Positions 42,436 to 51,609 of a stretch of DNA of 64,000 bases are shown here, one piece after another. How positions within the stretch are numbered: position 1 is the first letter of the stretch; each line of letters opens with the position of its first letter. The DNA comes from Streptomyces sp. 130. GTDB taxonomy: Bacteria; Actinomycetota; Actinomycetes; Streptomycetales; Streptomycetaceae. The stretch lies in NCBI RefSeq assembly GCF_007096885.1, contig NZ_VJNO01000016.1, positions 1-64,000 on the forward strand, in the 5' to 3' direction. Both the position numbers and the translations under genes were made by a program. The notes beneath the pieces were generated by a model. The model saw nothing but the letters and a program-made list of their open reading frames with translations. It was not told the origin of the DNA and did not search any database.

Positions 42436-43356
42436 CTACCCCCGGCCCAGCACCACCCGCGCGATCTCCGCCTGCTCCGGCGCCAGCCGCCGCGCCCCGC
42501 CCGCCACCGACCAGCGGGCGTTCTGCAGCACCCGGCCCAGCGTCCAGGCCACCGCCCCCCCCCGGTCGAGCCCCAGCACCCCCGTCAGCACATCGAACCG
42601 CTTCCCCACCGCGCCCGCGTCGAACCGGTTCACCAGCGCCGGCAGCAGCTCGAACCCCGCGTCCCCCACCAAGGGCTTCGGATCGATGGCCACCCACGCG
42701 GCCCCGCCGCCCTCGGCCGCCAGCACGTTCCCGAAGTGCAGGTCCCAGTGCAGCAACCGGTCCCCCGGCTCCCCCGCCACCTCACGCACCGCCGCCGCAC
42801 AGTCCCGTACGAGCCCCCGCTCCTCCTCGTCCACCAGCGCCGCCACGACCTCCGGCGCGGCGGCCAGCATCCGGGAAGCGGCCTCCCCGAGCCCCCGCAG
42901 CCCGTGCCCGGCCCCCGGCCGCACCTCGGTCAGCTCCGCCAGCAGCCCGGCGATCACCCGGACCGCCCGGTCCACGTCCGGATGACCCTCCAGCGAACGG
43001 CTCCCGTCCAGCCGCTCCAGGAGCATCGCCCCGGACGCCGGATCGTGCTCCAGCAACCGCACCGCCCCGGCCCCCGCCTCACCCCACAGCCGCAGAGCGA
43101 CCGGCTCCCCCACCGTCTCCACGTCCACCGGCTGCAACTTCAGCACCGCCCGCCGCCCGTCCCGCACCCGCACCACCGGCAGGACCAGCGCGCACACCCC
43201 GTGCATCGCCGCCCCGTCCCGGCGCAGCCCCCAGCGCTCCAGGAAACCGGCCGCCATCCCCGGCAGCGCGGCCACGAACGCCCGGCCCGCCTCCCCGTTG
43301 TGAGCGGACTGAGTGGCGACGAGCGCATCCGGAATCTCGATCACGCCCCCGATCAT
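42436..43356 (-). CDS. Aminoglycoside phosphotransferase family kinase, APH(6)-like
   Basis: A 306-aa kinase of the streptomycin/hydroxyurea phosphotransferase group. The catalytic loop is LLHWDLHFGNVLAA (His-x-Asp and Asn), and the metal Asp is in WVAIDPKPLVGD. Family members phosphorylate streptomycin-like sugars, but a chromosomal copy of this type may have another substrate. A run of nine C bases occurs near 42555, a possible slippage site. The ATG at 43356 begins MIGGVIEIPDALV. Confidence 0.82.
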   Translation of the reverse strand: MIGGVIEIPDALVATQSAHNGEAGRAFVAALPGMAAGFLERWGLRRDGAAMHGVCALVLPVVRVRDGRRAVLKLQPVDVETVGEPVALRLWGEAGAGAVRLLEHDPASGAMLLERLDGSRSLEGHPDVDRAVRVIAGLLAELTEVRPGAGHGLRGLGEAASRMLAAAPEVVAALVDEEERGLVRDCAAAVREVAGEPGDRLLHWDLHFGNVLAAEGGGAAWVAIDPKPLVGDAGFELLPALVNRFDAGAVGKRFDVLTGVLGLDRGGAVAWTLGRVLQNARWSVAGGARRLAPEQAEIARVVLGRG

Positions 43357-43629
43357 AGGGACGCGGCGCACGGCGTCGGGGGCGGAAGGTCGCGCGATGC
43401 GGCGGCGCCACCGGGTGTGTGATGCGGGCACCGGCAGAGCGGTGAGCGGTACCGCTGCCGCACATTGCGGTGCCCCGCGCGCCGGCCCCTTCGCGACCGC
43501 GCCCCACGGGCGGTGTCCCAGCCACGTCTGCGCAGCCCAAGTCGGGGACCTGCACACCTCGTTCACACGTTCCCCATTGGCCAGGGTTGCAGCGTGACCT
43601 GACGGATCTCCTTACCGCATGGCTGGAGC

Positions 43630-44859
43630 ATGGTGAATACCAAGGTTTCTCCTTTCCCTGAGATGGTCCCTGCCGCCACCGTGGCCGAACGAACCTCACA
43701 GCGCGGCCTGTTCGACCCGGCGGTCGCCGACGACGTCCTCGCCGGACTTCCGCCGGCCTTGTTCGCCGAGTTCCGCAGGAAGGACCAGCGGGAGAAGGCC
43801 GAGCAGTATCTGCGCGGTCTTGTCTGTGCCGAGGGACGCAAGTCCGTACGCAACATCGCGGCGCTGGTGGGCGGTGGCACCGCCGAGCAGAGTCTGCACC
43901 ACTTCATCACCGGGTCAACCTGGGACTGGGAGCCGCTGCGCGCGGCGCTCGCCGCGCACCTGATGCGCACCTGCACCCCGCAGGCCCTGGTGGTGCAGAC
44001 GATGCACATACCGAAGACCGGGGAACACTCCGTGGGGGTGAACCGGCTGTTCGCCCCACAGCTGGGCCGCATGTTCCGTGGCCAACACGCGTTCGGCGTC
44101 TGGCTGGCCTCCCAGCGGCTGAGCTCCCCGGTCCACTGGCGGCTGCATCTTCCCGAGCCCTGGGGAGGCGACCAGGATCGGCTCGAACGCTCCGATCTCC
44201 CCGAAACCGTCGGACACGAGAGCCTGGGCGCCTGTGCCACGAGCGTCGCCCTGGAGACAGCGCACCTTGCGCGGTCCGGCGTCCTGCCGGTCGTGATCGA
44301 CCTGCGCGGGGGCCAGGTGCGCCCGGCGGTCTCCCGGTTCAGGGCGGCCGGGATCCCCCTGCTCGGGCGTATCGGCACCTCCGTGCCGCTGTTGGTGGCC
44401 GACCAGACGATGCCGGGTTTCGGTGCGGGTCCACTGAACCCGCAGCAGATCCTGGAGTCGACCAGGGGCCTGCGCAGGCCGGCGCACTGGCCGGACGCCA
44501 CTCGGCGGCACGCCCTTCGCACCTCGCTGGTCTCCGCGGTCCGGGTGGCGCTGCCCCACGGCCCCACGGAGCGGCCGCGCCCCATGCTGCTGCTCGGCGA
44601 GTGGCACGACCCGCAGCGGCCCCCCGTCGGAATGTGGCTCACCAACCTGCCGCACCTTCCGGTGACGCAGTTGCTGCGGATCGCGAAGCTTGCCCACCGT
44701 GTCGAGCAGGACTTCGCCGAGATCGGCGAAGCGGTCGGTCTGCGTGACTACGTCGGCCGTTCCTTCCACGGCTGGCACCGGCACGTCACTCTCGCCTCCG
44801 CCGCCCATGCCGCGAGCATCCTGACCATCAACCGGCAGAAAGCGCGGAGGACTTATTGA
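43630..44859 (+). CDS. IS701-family transposase-like protein, catalytically impaired
   Basis: The 409-aa protein aligns with IS701-type DDE transposases from end to end, with SVGVNRLFAPQLGR near residue 140 and VGRSFHGWHRHVTLASAAHA near the end. The first catalytic aspartate (usually in VVDETG) is replaced in VVQTMH, and the acid before GRS (usually EGRS) is valine. No terminal inverted repeats or target duplication were seen around it. It is therefore probably a domesticated, non-mobile protein, perhaps DNA-binding. It converges with the PucR-type regulator, 4 bp apart, at the edge of the putative cluster. Confidence 0.8.
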   Translation: MVNTKVSPFPEMVPAATVAERTSQRGLFDPAVADDVLAGLPPALFAEFRRKDQREKAEQYLRGLVCAEGRKSVRNIAALVGGGTAEQSLHHFITGSTWDWEPLRAALAAHLMRTCTPQALVVQTMHIPKTGEHSVGVNRLFAPQLGRMFRGQHAFGVWLASQRLSSPVHWRLHLPEPWGGDQDRLERSDLPETVGHESLGACATSVALETAHLARSGVLPVVIDLRGGQVRPAVSRFRAAGIPLLGRIGTSVPLLVADQTMPGFGAGPLNPQQILESTRGLRRPAHWPDATRRHALRTSLVSAVRVALPHGPTERPRPMLLLGEWHDPQRPPVGMWLTNLPHLPVTQLLRIAKLAHRVEQDFAEIGEAVGLRDYVGRSFHGWHRHVTLASAAHAASILTINRQKARRTY

Positions 44860-44863
44860 GTGC

Positions 44864-46789
44864 CTAGCTGTTTCGGCGTGCGTACAGGACCTGGCGGGCG
44901 CGGCGGAGCCGGAGGGCCAGCTGCACTTCGAGGGCACGCTCGGGCTCGTTCCACCGTGTGCCGAGAAGTTCGGTGATGCGCTCGATGCGGCGGGCGACCG
45001 TGTTGGGGTGCACGTGCAGTCTCTCCGCCGCGTTGGTGGGGCTGGAGCCTGCCGCGAAGTACTGCTCCAAGGTGGCGATCAGTTCCGTCGTGCGGTCCGT
45101 GTCGTAGTCGAGGACCGGACCCAGGACCGACTCGATGAATCCGTCGACATCGTGGTCGTCGGAGAGGAGCAGTCCCAGAAATCCCAGGTCCTGTGCGGAG
45201 GCCACACCCCCCACCCCGTCGAGGGCGGTCAGGGCGTCCAGGCAGCGCACCGCTTCCCGGTACATCCGGCCGGCTTCCGCTGCCGAGGTCTGCGGGCCCG
45301 CGGCGCCCACCGAGACGGGGTTGCCGAGCAGCGGGGAGAGCTCGTCGGCCACGGCCCGGGCAGTGGCCGAGGCGTCGGTGCCCGGCACGATGAGGACGAG
45401 GCGGCCGTTGTCGATCATCTTCAGGCCGTTCACGCGGAAGACGTACGAGGACGCCCATCCCCCGGCTCGCTTCGGCTCCCCGCCCTCCGGCCGGACCACG
45501 AGCAGAACGTGCGGTTTGTCCAGGTCGATCCCGAGCCGGGTGGCGCGCTGAATGATCTGGCGCGGCACGGGCGCACCGGTCGGCAGGCTCAGCAGTTCCT
45601 CCAGCAGCTCGTCGCGGACCGGGCCCTTCGCGACGGCCGCGCTGCGTTCCATCACGAGCTGCAGCGCGAAGACCTGGGCGACCGTCCGCAGCAGCCAGAC
45701 GTCCTCTCCGAGGAGTTCGGCAGCCGGACACAGGACGAGCGCCCCGAGCCCTTCCTTCCCGGCGGTGACCGGGGTGACCCAGGCCCGGTCACCCGCCCGG
45801 ACGGGGCCACCGCAGGTGTACGCCTCAAGTGCTGCCTCGTTGAGCGCGTCCTCGTCGACGTCGGCGATCTCGCCGCCGGCCGCCATCACATGCCCGGCCA
45901 TATCCCGTATCTGGAGGGTGCTGTCCAGCGCCGCAGCCGCGGTATCGACCAGTACGCCCAGGTCCGTGCCGTCGATCAGAAGGTCCATGATCCGGCGGTA
46001 CGTCGCACTTATCTGCCCGAGGCGTGCCAGCCGGGTACGGACGCGCGCTCCGTCGCTCTTCAACTCGGCAAGCTGTTCCCGCGCCCGCTGGAGCTGCTCC
46101 ACCCTCCCGATCGCCTCCGCGGCGATGTCCGCCAGCGAGCAGATCAGACCGATCTCGTCGGGAGTGTAGTGGCGCACCCTGCGGTCCGCCCCGTACAGCA
46201 CCCCCACGGCCTCACCGTTCTGGAGCAGGGGGACGGCCATGAGCGCGCGCAGTCCCTCCTTCTCGACCACCCCGTCGATGGTGTCGGAGTGCGCGATGGA
46301 GCCGTCCTCCGAGTAGTCGGCGGTCCACAGCGGTGCCCGGCACCGCATGGCCTGCGCCCCCAGCCCCCGGCCGCCCACGATCCGCAGACCGGTGTTGAGC
46401 GCCGTGGTGGAACCCTCGGAGCAGCGCACGTACATGCCCTCGTCGTCCGGCAGGGTGATGTACGTCATGTCGAAATGCAACAGACGCCTGCCCCAACGGG
46501 CGATCAGCGGCAGCAGGCCGTCCAGGTCCACCGGGGCCGACAGGTCCCGGGCCGTGTCGATCAGAGCCACGAGTCCGGCCTCCCGCTGGTGACTCCTGGC
46601 AGTGGCGAGGCTCACCTCGCGCGCCAGCTGCACCACGGACTCGATACGGGCCAGCTGCTCGGGCCCGTGCCGGCCCTCTCGGCGCACGCGCTGCAACAGG
46701 GCCTCCAGCTGCCCCGCGGTCGCCCCTTCGGCCAACAGCCGCAGAATGGTCAGCAGTTCGTCATCCCCGGTCGATATCTCTCCCGGCAT
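44864..46789 (-). CDS. GAF-PucR helix-turn-helix regulator
   Basis: The 641-aa protein has an N-terminal coiled-coil region and a GAF domain (about residues 75-235: YITLPDDEGMYVRCSEGSTT; LMAVPLLQNGEAVGVLYGAD). A middle CdaR-type domain follows, then a C-terminal PucR HTH (FAAGSSPTNAAERLHVHPNT, then VARRIERITELLGTRW). Such regulators sense small molecules and often sit in secondary-metabolite clusters. The ATG at 46789 follows a GGGGAGGGT ribosome-binding site. It diverges from the methyltransferase/aminodeoxychorismate synthase genes, its likely targets. Confidence 0.85.
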   Translation of the reverse strand: MPGEISTGDDELLTILRLLAEGATAGQLEALLQRVRREGRHGPEQLARIESVVQLAREVSLATARSHQREAGLVALIDTARDLSAPVDLDGLLPLIARWGRRLLHFDMTYITLPDDEGMYVRCSEGSTTALNTGLRIVGGRGLGAQAMRCRAPLWTADYSEDGSIAHSDTIDGVVEKEGLRALMAVPLLQNGEAVGVLYGADRRVRHYTPDEIGLICSLADIAAEAIGRVEQLQRAREQLAELKSDGARVRTRLARLGQISATYRRIMDLLIDGTDLGVLVDTAAAALDSTLQIRDMAGHVMAAGGEIADVDEDALNEAALEAYTCGGPVRAGDRAWVTPVTAGKEGLGALVLCPAAELLGEDVWLLRTVAQVFALQLVMERSAAVAKGPVRDELLEELLSLPTGAPVPRQIIQRATRLGIDLDKPHVLLVVRPEGGEPKRAGGWASSYVFRVNGLKMIDNGRLVLIVPGTDASATARAVADELSPLLGNPVSVGAAGPQTSAAEAGRMYREAVRCLDALTALDGVGGVASAQDLGFLGLLLSDDHDVDGFIESVLGPVLDYDTDRTTELIATLEQYFAAGSSPTNAAERLHVHPNTVARRIERITELLGTRWNEPERALEVQLALRLRRARQVLYARRNS

Positions 46790-46973
46790 GCCACGCACCC
46801 TCCCCCACTCCGGCGCCCCGGTGAAGATAGCTGTCGACCGATCAGCAGGTCAACGGCCCGGACCTGGGCTGATTCCGTTGCGTGGTGGTGAGACCACCGA
46901 TAGGCACCGGCAAGAGTGTCCTGAGATCACCTTCCGGTCGCCACGCCGCATCGCGGACGCTCGTGTACCGGGG

Positions 46974-47002
46974 AGGGGAAATTCCCCTGCCCGCAGGGGG
47001 AG
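46974..47002 (+). promoter_or_regulatory. Overlapping alternative hairpins at the methyltransferase ribosome-binding site
   Basis: AGGGGAA-A-TTCCCCT (46974-46988) is a perfect palindrome. The same CCCCT can instead pair with AGGGG at 46995-46999, which is the Shine-Dalgarno sequence (GGGGGAG) of the gene starting at 47008. The two foldings exclude each other, so one would free and the other mask translation. Confidence 0.4.
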
Positions 47003-47007
47003 TTACG

Positions 47008-47772
47008 GTGGAAATCCGCAGTTATGTCCAGTCGCTGCAGCGCAGCCGTGAGGCACGCAGCGACAGCAGGCGCCCCGACAGCTTCCGCCTGCGAGGGCGG
47101 GAGTGGACCCTGCTTCCGGACGTCTTCGCCCCGCCCTACACGACGTCCACCGACGCGGCCATGGAGCTGCTGGGTTTCCACGAGGACCACCAACTGGCCG
47201 GAAATGGCTCCTTTCTGGAGATCGGCTGCGGCACCGGAGTCATCGCGGTGAGCGCCGCACTGAGTGGCTGCGAGAGGGTGCTGGCTACGGACATCAATCC
47301 GCTGGCCGTACGCAACACAGCCCTGAACGCACAGCGCCACGGGATCGCCGACCGCGTCCGCGCACAGCAGAGCGACCTTTTCGACGCCCTCGACCCCCAT
47401 GCGCGTTTCGACACCGTGTACTGGCACTCCAACTTCGTTCTCGCGCCGTCCGATTACCGCTACGCCTCCCTCCACGAGCGGGCGTACGTGGACCCCGGTT
47501 ACGCCGCACACCGCCGCTACCTCGAGCAGGCACCGCAGTGGACCACGGAGGGCGGCCGGGTCCTGCTGCACTTCAGCAACCGGGGTGACCTGGCACGTCT
47601 GCACGCTCTCGCGGATGAGACGGAGCGCGAGCTGAGCGTGGTGCGCAGCATGCACGTCGAAGAGGGCCGGGACACGATCGAGTACCTGTTGATCGAGATC
47701 GCGCGGAGGGACGCGTCGAGCCCTCGCCCGAAGCGCGTGGGTGCCGCCACAAGCAATCGGCAAGGAAGCTGA
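47008..47772 (+). CDS. Class I SAM-dependent methyltransferase (HemK/RsmC-like)
   Basis: The 254-aa protein has motif I FLEIGCGTGVIAVSAALSGC and ATDINPLAVRNTALNAQRHG, as in HemK/PrmC and RsmC enzymes. The usual NPPY catalytic motif is replaced by YWHSNF, so it should not methylate glutamine in the standard way. The GTG at 47008 has a strong GGGGGAG site. It lies 60 bp before the aminodeoxychorismate synthase gene in the same direction, suggesting a joint pathway. Substrate unknown. Confidence 0.8.
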   Translation: MEIRSYVQSLQRSREARSDSRRPDSFRLRGREWTLLPDVFAPPYTTSTDAAMELLGFHEDHQLAGNGSFLEIGCGTGVIAVSAALSGCERVLATDINPLAVRNTALNAQRHGIADRVRAQQSDLFDALDPHARFDTVYWHSNFVLAPSDYRYASLHERAYVDPGYAAHRRYLEQAPQWTTEGGRVLLHFSNRGDLARLHALADETERELSVVRSMHVEEGRDTIEYLLIEIARRDASSPRPKRVGAATSNRQGS

Positions 47773-47832
47773 GCAGCCTTTCGTGTCCTGCCCCTCTCCT
47801 TGTTCCGGCTCACGAGGGATCTTGGAAAGCCC

Positions 47833-49938
47833 GTGCGTATCCTGCTTGTTGACAATTACGACTCGTTCACCCACAACCTCGCCCACTATCTGGCGGTGAT
47901 CACCGGTCAGGAGCCGGTCGTCCTACCCAACGACTCGCCGCTCCTGCACCTGGGCCTGCTCAGCGGGTTCGATGCCGTCGTCCTGTCCCCCGGGCCCGGA
48001 ACTCCCGCTCGCACCGAGGACTTCGGGAGGTGCCGGGAGCTGGTGGAGAGCTGTGACCTGCCCCTGCTCGGCATCTGCCTCGGACACCAGGGCATAGCCC
48101 AGTGGCACGGGGCCGTCGTCAGCCGTGCGCCCGAGCCTCGGCACGGACGGCTGTCGCCGGTGCTCCACGAGGGCACCGGTCTGTTCACCGGGCTGCCCTC
48201 GCCCTTCAACGTCGTGCGTTACCACTCGCTCGCGGTCAATGATCTTCCGGAGAGCCTCCGGGCCACCGCGTGGACCCCGGACGGAGTGCTCATGGGCCTT
48301 GAGCACCGGAGCAAGCCGATGTGGGGGGTTCAGTTCCATCCCGAGTCGATTCTCACCGAATACGGCATGGAGCTGCTGCGTAACTTCGTGGAGCTGAGCC
48401 GCGCATGGCACGGGGACCGGCCGGCGCTCGTGGCACCGGTTCCCCGGGCACCGGCCGAAGCCGCATTGCCCCGGCGCTCCCTCCAGGTGAGAGTCGAGCG
48501 GCTCGATACCGGCTGGGACGACGAGGTCGCCTTTGAAGCGCTCTTCGGGCACGCCGAGCACGCCTTCTGGCTGGACAGCAGCGCCCATGCCGTTTCGGAG
48601 ACGGCCCTCGGCCGGTTCTCCGTCATGGGGGATGCCGGCGGGCCCCTGTCGCGGATCGCCGAGGCTGACGTGCGGGCGCAGACCGTGACGGTGCGCTCCT
48701 CGAAGGGCACGGAAGTGGTCTCGGGCGAGTGGTTCTCCTGGCTCGACCGGGACCTGGCCGCTGCCCGTATCCCTCCGCTCGACCTGCCGTTCGACTTCAG
48801 TCTCGGCTGGGTCGGTTACCTCGGTTACGAACTCAAGGCCGAGTGCGGCGGCCGACTCGCCCATCAGGCCTCGGAGCCGGACGCGGCCATGATCTTCGCG
48901 GACCGTGCGGTGGTGTTCGACCACCACAGCCGCGTCACCTATCTGCTGGCCCTCGTCGAGGACGGGCAGAAAAGGGAAGCGGTCCGCTGGCTGCGTGACA
49001 CCCGTAAGGCTCTGGAGAAGCTTCGCGGCCGTTCCCCCCGGCTGAACCCCGACCCGGTCCCGCACGCCGAGGTGACGCTGCGCCACGACCGGGCTGCCTA
49101 TCTGGGACTGGTGGACAGGGCCCTGGAGGAGATCGCGGCCGGAGAGAGCTACGAGGTCTGCCTGACCAACATGGCCGAAGCGCGGGGCACCTTCGCACCG
49201 CTGCCGAGCTACCGGCTGCTCCGCAGAAGCAGTCCGGCACCGTTCGGGGCCCTGCTGAGGCTGGGCAGCACCTCGGTGCTCAGCACATCGCCCGAGCGGT
49301 TCGTGAAGGTCGGCGCCGACGGCCGGGCCGAGTCCAAGCCCATCAAGGGAACCAGACCGAGAGGAAGAAGCGCCCGGGAGGACGCCGATCTCGTGGCGGA
49401 CCTCCTGAGCGACGAGAAGGACCGGGCGGAGAACCTGATGATCGTGGACCTGGTCCGCAACGATCTGGGGCGCTGCGCCGAGCCGGGCTCGGTGGAGGCT
49501 GACGAGATCTTCCAGGTCGAGACGTACGAGAGCGTCCATCAGTTGGTCAGCACGGTGCGGGCGCAGCTGCGGAGGGACGCTTCCGCGGTGGACTGTGTGC
49601 GCTCCGCGTTCCCGCCCGGCTCGATGACGGGGGCGCCGAAAGTACGGACCATGGAGATCATCGACGATCTCGAAGGCGGCCCGCGGGGTGTCTATTCGGG
49701 GGCGCTCGGGTACTTCTCGCTGTCGGGAGCCGCCGATCTCAGCGTGGTGATCCGCACCGTGGTGATCACGCCCGGCCGGGTCCGGTACGGCGCGGGAGGC
49801 GCCGTCATAGCGCTCTCCTCGCCCGAGGACGAATTCGAGGAGACCGCCGTCAAATCGGCCCCGCTGCTGTCCCTGACCCGAAGCCGTTTCCCCGGGAGCA
49901 GGGGATCGGCTCTGCCGACCCCGGGACCGACGCCGTGA
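47833..49938 (+). CDS. pabAB: Aminodeoxychorismate synthase, fused glutaminase-synthase (PabAB)
   Basis: The 701-aa enzyme has an N-terminal glutamine amidotransferase (GICLGHQG with the catalytic Cys; FHPES with His and Glu) and a C-terminal chorismate domain (ETYESVHQLVSTVRA; FPPGSMTGAPKVRTMEII). The motif PIKGTRPRG carries the lysine nucleophile that distinguishes aminodeoxychorismate synthase from anthranilate synthase (PIAGT). It makes 4-amino-4-deoxychorismate, the precursor of p-aminobenzoate and of aminophenylalanine-type units. Fused PabAB enzymes in Streptomyces often belong to antibiotic clusters, as for chloramphenicol and candicidin. No lyase (PabC) is adjacent. Start is GTG at 47833. 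Confidence 0.9.
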   Translation: MRILLVDNYDSFTHNLAHYLAVITGQEPVVLPNDSPLLHLGLLSGFDAVVLSPGPGTPARTEDFGRCRELVESCDLPLLGICLGHQGIAQWHGAVVSRAPEPRHGRLSPVLHEGTGLFTGLPSPFNVVRYHSLAVNDLPESLRATAWTPDGVLMGLEHRSKPMWGVQFHPESILTEYGMELLRNFVELSRAWHGDRPALVAPVPRAPAEAALPRRSLQVRVERLDTGWDDEVAFEALFGHAEHAFWLDSSAHAVSETALGRFSVMGDAGGPLSRIAEADVRAQTVTVRSSKGTEVVSGEWFSWLDRDLAAARIPPLDLPFDFSLGWVGYLGYELKAECGGRLAHQASEPDAAMIFADRAVVFDHHSRVTYLLALVEDGQKREAVRWLRDTRKALEKLRGRSPRLNPDPVPHAEVTLRHDRAAYLGLVDRALEEIAAGESYEVCLTNMAEARGTFAPLPSYRLLRRSSPAPFGALLRLGSTSVLSTSPERFVKVGADGRAESKPIKGTRPRGRSAREDADLVADLLSDEKDRAENLMIVDLVRNDLGRCAEPGSVEADEIFQVETYESVHQLVSTVRAQLRRDASAVDCVRSAFPPGSMTGAPKVRTMEIIDDLEGGPRGVYSGALGYFSLSGAADLSVVIRTVVITPGRVRYGAGGAVIALSSPEDEFEETAVKSAPLLSLTRSRFPGSRGSALPTPGPTP

Positions 49939-49966
49939 ACCGCGTCGACGACCGCCGGGGTCCATC

Positions 49967-50617
49967 TCACAACCAGCCCTTACGGACGCTGAGGGCGAGC
50001 AGCTTCCGCGTGTAGTCCCACAGTTCGGCCGATCCCTCCTCGATGACAGAGGTGCGCTCCCGGACACGAGCCTCGTCGACTCCGGGCGCGCGCCAGGTGC
50101 CGCCGCCGTTCCCGGCGTTCAGCAGCAGGGGCTGCAGCCGGTCCATGGCCTTGGCGAACTTCGCCTCGGGGGTCCGCCGCTCCTCGAACTCGTTCCACAA
50201 CTCGTGGAACGCCTTCTCCTGGTCGGCCGGCAGCAGAGCGAACAGTTTCCTGGCCGCCGCCGCCTCACGTTCCGCCTGGTCCTTCCGGCCGGCGTCGTCG
50301 AACAGGCAGGTGTCACCCGCGTAGATCTCGACGAGATCGTGCACCAGGGTGAGCTTCAGAGTGCGTCCGACGTCGATGGGTTCGTTCGCGTACTCCGCGA
50401 GGACGAGCACCATCAACGCCATGTGCCAGGAGTGCTCGGCGTCGTTCTCCCGACGGTCGTCGGCGAGCAGCGGGCTCAGCCGCAGGACCGTCTTCAGCCG
50501 GTCGATCTCGGCTATGAACTCGATCTGCGCCATGAGGCGTGCCGGAACGTCGGGGGCCAGTCCGTCGAGGTCCAGGAGGCGCTGTGCGCCCTCGGACGTG
50601 GGCTGCGGTGCACTCAT
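49967..50617 (-). CDS. HD-domain nucleotidase (YfbR-like)
   Basis: A 216-aa HD-superfamily phosphohydrolase: ENDAEHSWHMALMVLVLAEY gives the first His, LVHDLVEIYAGDT the HD pair, and a later Asp lies in KAMDRLQPLLLN. Relatives such as E. coli YfbR remove phosphate from (deoxy)nucleoside 5'-monophosphates. It is the last gene of the operon MOSC - P450 - nucleoside hydrolase - HD. With the nucleoside hydrolase it could take a nucleotide down to its base. Confidence 0.85.
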   Translation of the reverse strand: MSAPQPTSEGAQRLLDLDGLAPDVPARLMAQIEFIAEIDRLKTVLRLSPLLADDRRENDAEHSWHMALMVLVLAEYANEPIDVGRTLKLTLVHDLVEIYAGDTCLFDDAGRKDQAEREAAAARKLFALLPADQEKAFHELWNEFEERRTPEAKFAKAMDRLQPLLLNAGNGGGTWRAPGVDEARVRERTSVIEEGSAELWDYTRKLLALSVRKGWL

Positions 50618-50667
50618 GTCTACTCTCCTGTCACAGGGGCGGCGTCGGGCATGGGGCAGGCGGTAGC

Positions 50668-51609
50668 TCAGACCCGGAGGAGTTCGAGCAGCCGGTCCCT
50701 GTCGAGTTCCTGAACGATCGTGATGGGCGGCCGGTCCGACCGCGTGTCCTGCCAGTCGACGGCCGTGACACCGTGCTGAAGCGTTCCGGGCCCGTAGCCC
50801 ACGTAGACACGGTGCCGTACGGACCTGGTCACGACGGTGGGGTCGAGAGCCACGGCCATGGCCAGAGGGTCGGGGCGCAGATAGTGGGAGCGGCCGGCGT
50901 ACCCCGGGTCGGTGAGGTACCGGTTGTGCACGATGCGCCGCAGTGTGGTCGCGGCCGCGGTCTCGCCCTCGAAGAAGGATTCGAGTTCGTCCGGGGTGAA
51001 GGGGCAGGCCAGCGTCGCGTCCCAGGTGAGCAGTGTGAGGCGGGGAAAGTGCGCGAGGACCAGGTCGGCCGCGGCCGGATCGGCGACGATGTTGAACTCG
51101 GCGTTCATCGTGTGGTTCCCGCGGCCGTTGACCGCACCTCCCATCACCACCACCCGTTGCAGCAGTTGCGGAAGCCGGGGCTCCAGGCGCAGCGCCAGGG
51201 CGACGTTGGTCAGCGGCCCCAGAGCGACGAGCGTGATCCGGCCGGGGTCGCGCCGGGCGCTGTCGATGAGTGCGCGGGCGGCCGGCACGTGGTCTTCCAT
51301 CACCTCGGTGACAGGCCATCGCGTCAGGTCGCCGAGTCCGTCACTGCCATGAATGTGGGGGGCTGCGGCCCCGTGCCCGGCGAGGGGGCCCGCGGCACCC
51401 CGGTGCACCGGGGTGCGGGCGGCCTGTTCTCCGTAGGCGCCGAGCAGCCAGCGCGCATTGGCGGTCACCGCGTCTATGCCCGTGTTGCCCGCGACCGTAC
51501 AGAGCGCGGCGACGGGAACGTGGGGCCGTCGCGCCGACGGGGTGAGAGCCATGGCAAGGGCGTGGGCGTCGTCCAGCCCGGGGTCCGTGTCGATGACCAG
51601 CGCGCTCAA
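50668..51609 (-). CDS. Inosine-uridine preferring nucleoside hydrolase
   Basis: A 313-aa IunH-family enzyme with the calcium-binding DTDPGLDDAHAL start, HGSDGLGDL, MNAEFNIVADP and RPDPLAMAVAL. It cleaves ribonucleosides to base and ribose. The histidine usually preceding DPLA is proline here, which could change substrate choice. It overlaps the P450 stop by 4 nt and precedes the HD gene by 50 bp, so it belongs to a nucleotide-processing operon. Confidence 0.88.
   Translation of the reverse strand: MSALVIDTDPGLDDAHALAMALTPSARRPHVPVAALCTVAGNTGIDAVTANARWLLGAYGEQAARTPVHRGAAGPLAGHGAAAPHIHGSDGLGDLTRWPVTEVMEDHVPAARALIDSARRDPGRITLVALGPLTNVALALRLEPRLPQLLQRVVVMGGAVNGRGNHTMNAEFNIVADPAAADLVLAHFPRLTLLTWDATLACPFTPDELESFFEGETAAATTLRRIVHNRYLTDPGYAGRSHYLRPDPLAMAVALDPTVVTRSVRHRVYVGYGPGTLQHGVTAVDWQDTRSDRPPITIVQELDRDRLLELLRV

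Noticed and set aside
42541..42571. Run of nine C bases in the APH(6)-like gene as a frameshift
   Set aside because: The reading frame is intact on both sides and the protein has normal length and motifs, so it is only a possible slippage site.
43563..44860. Active insertion sequence
   Set aside because: No terminal inverted repeats or target-site duplication were found around the transposase-like gene, and its catalytic acids are missing.
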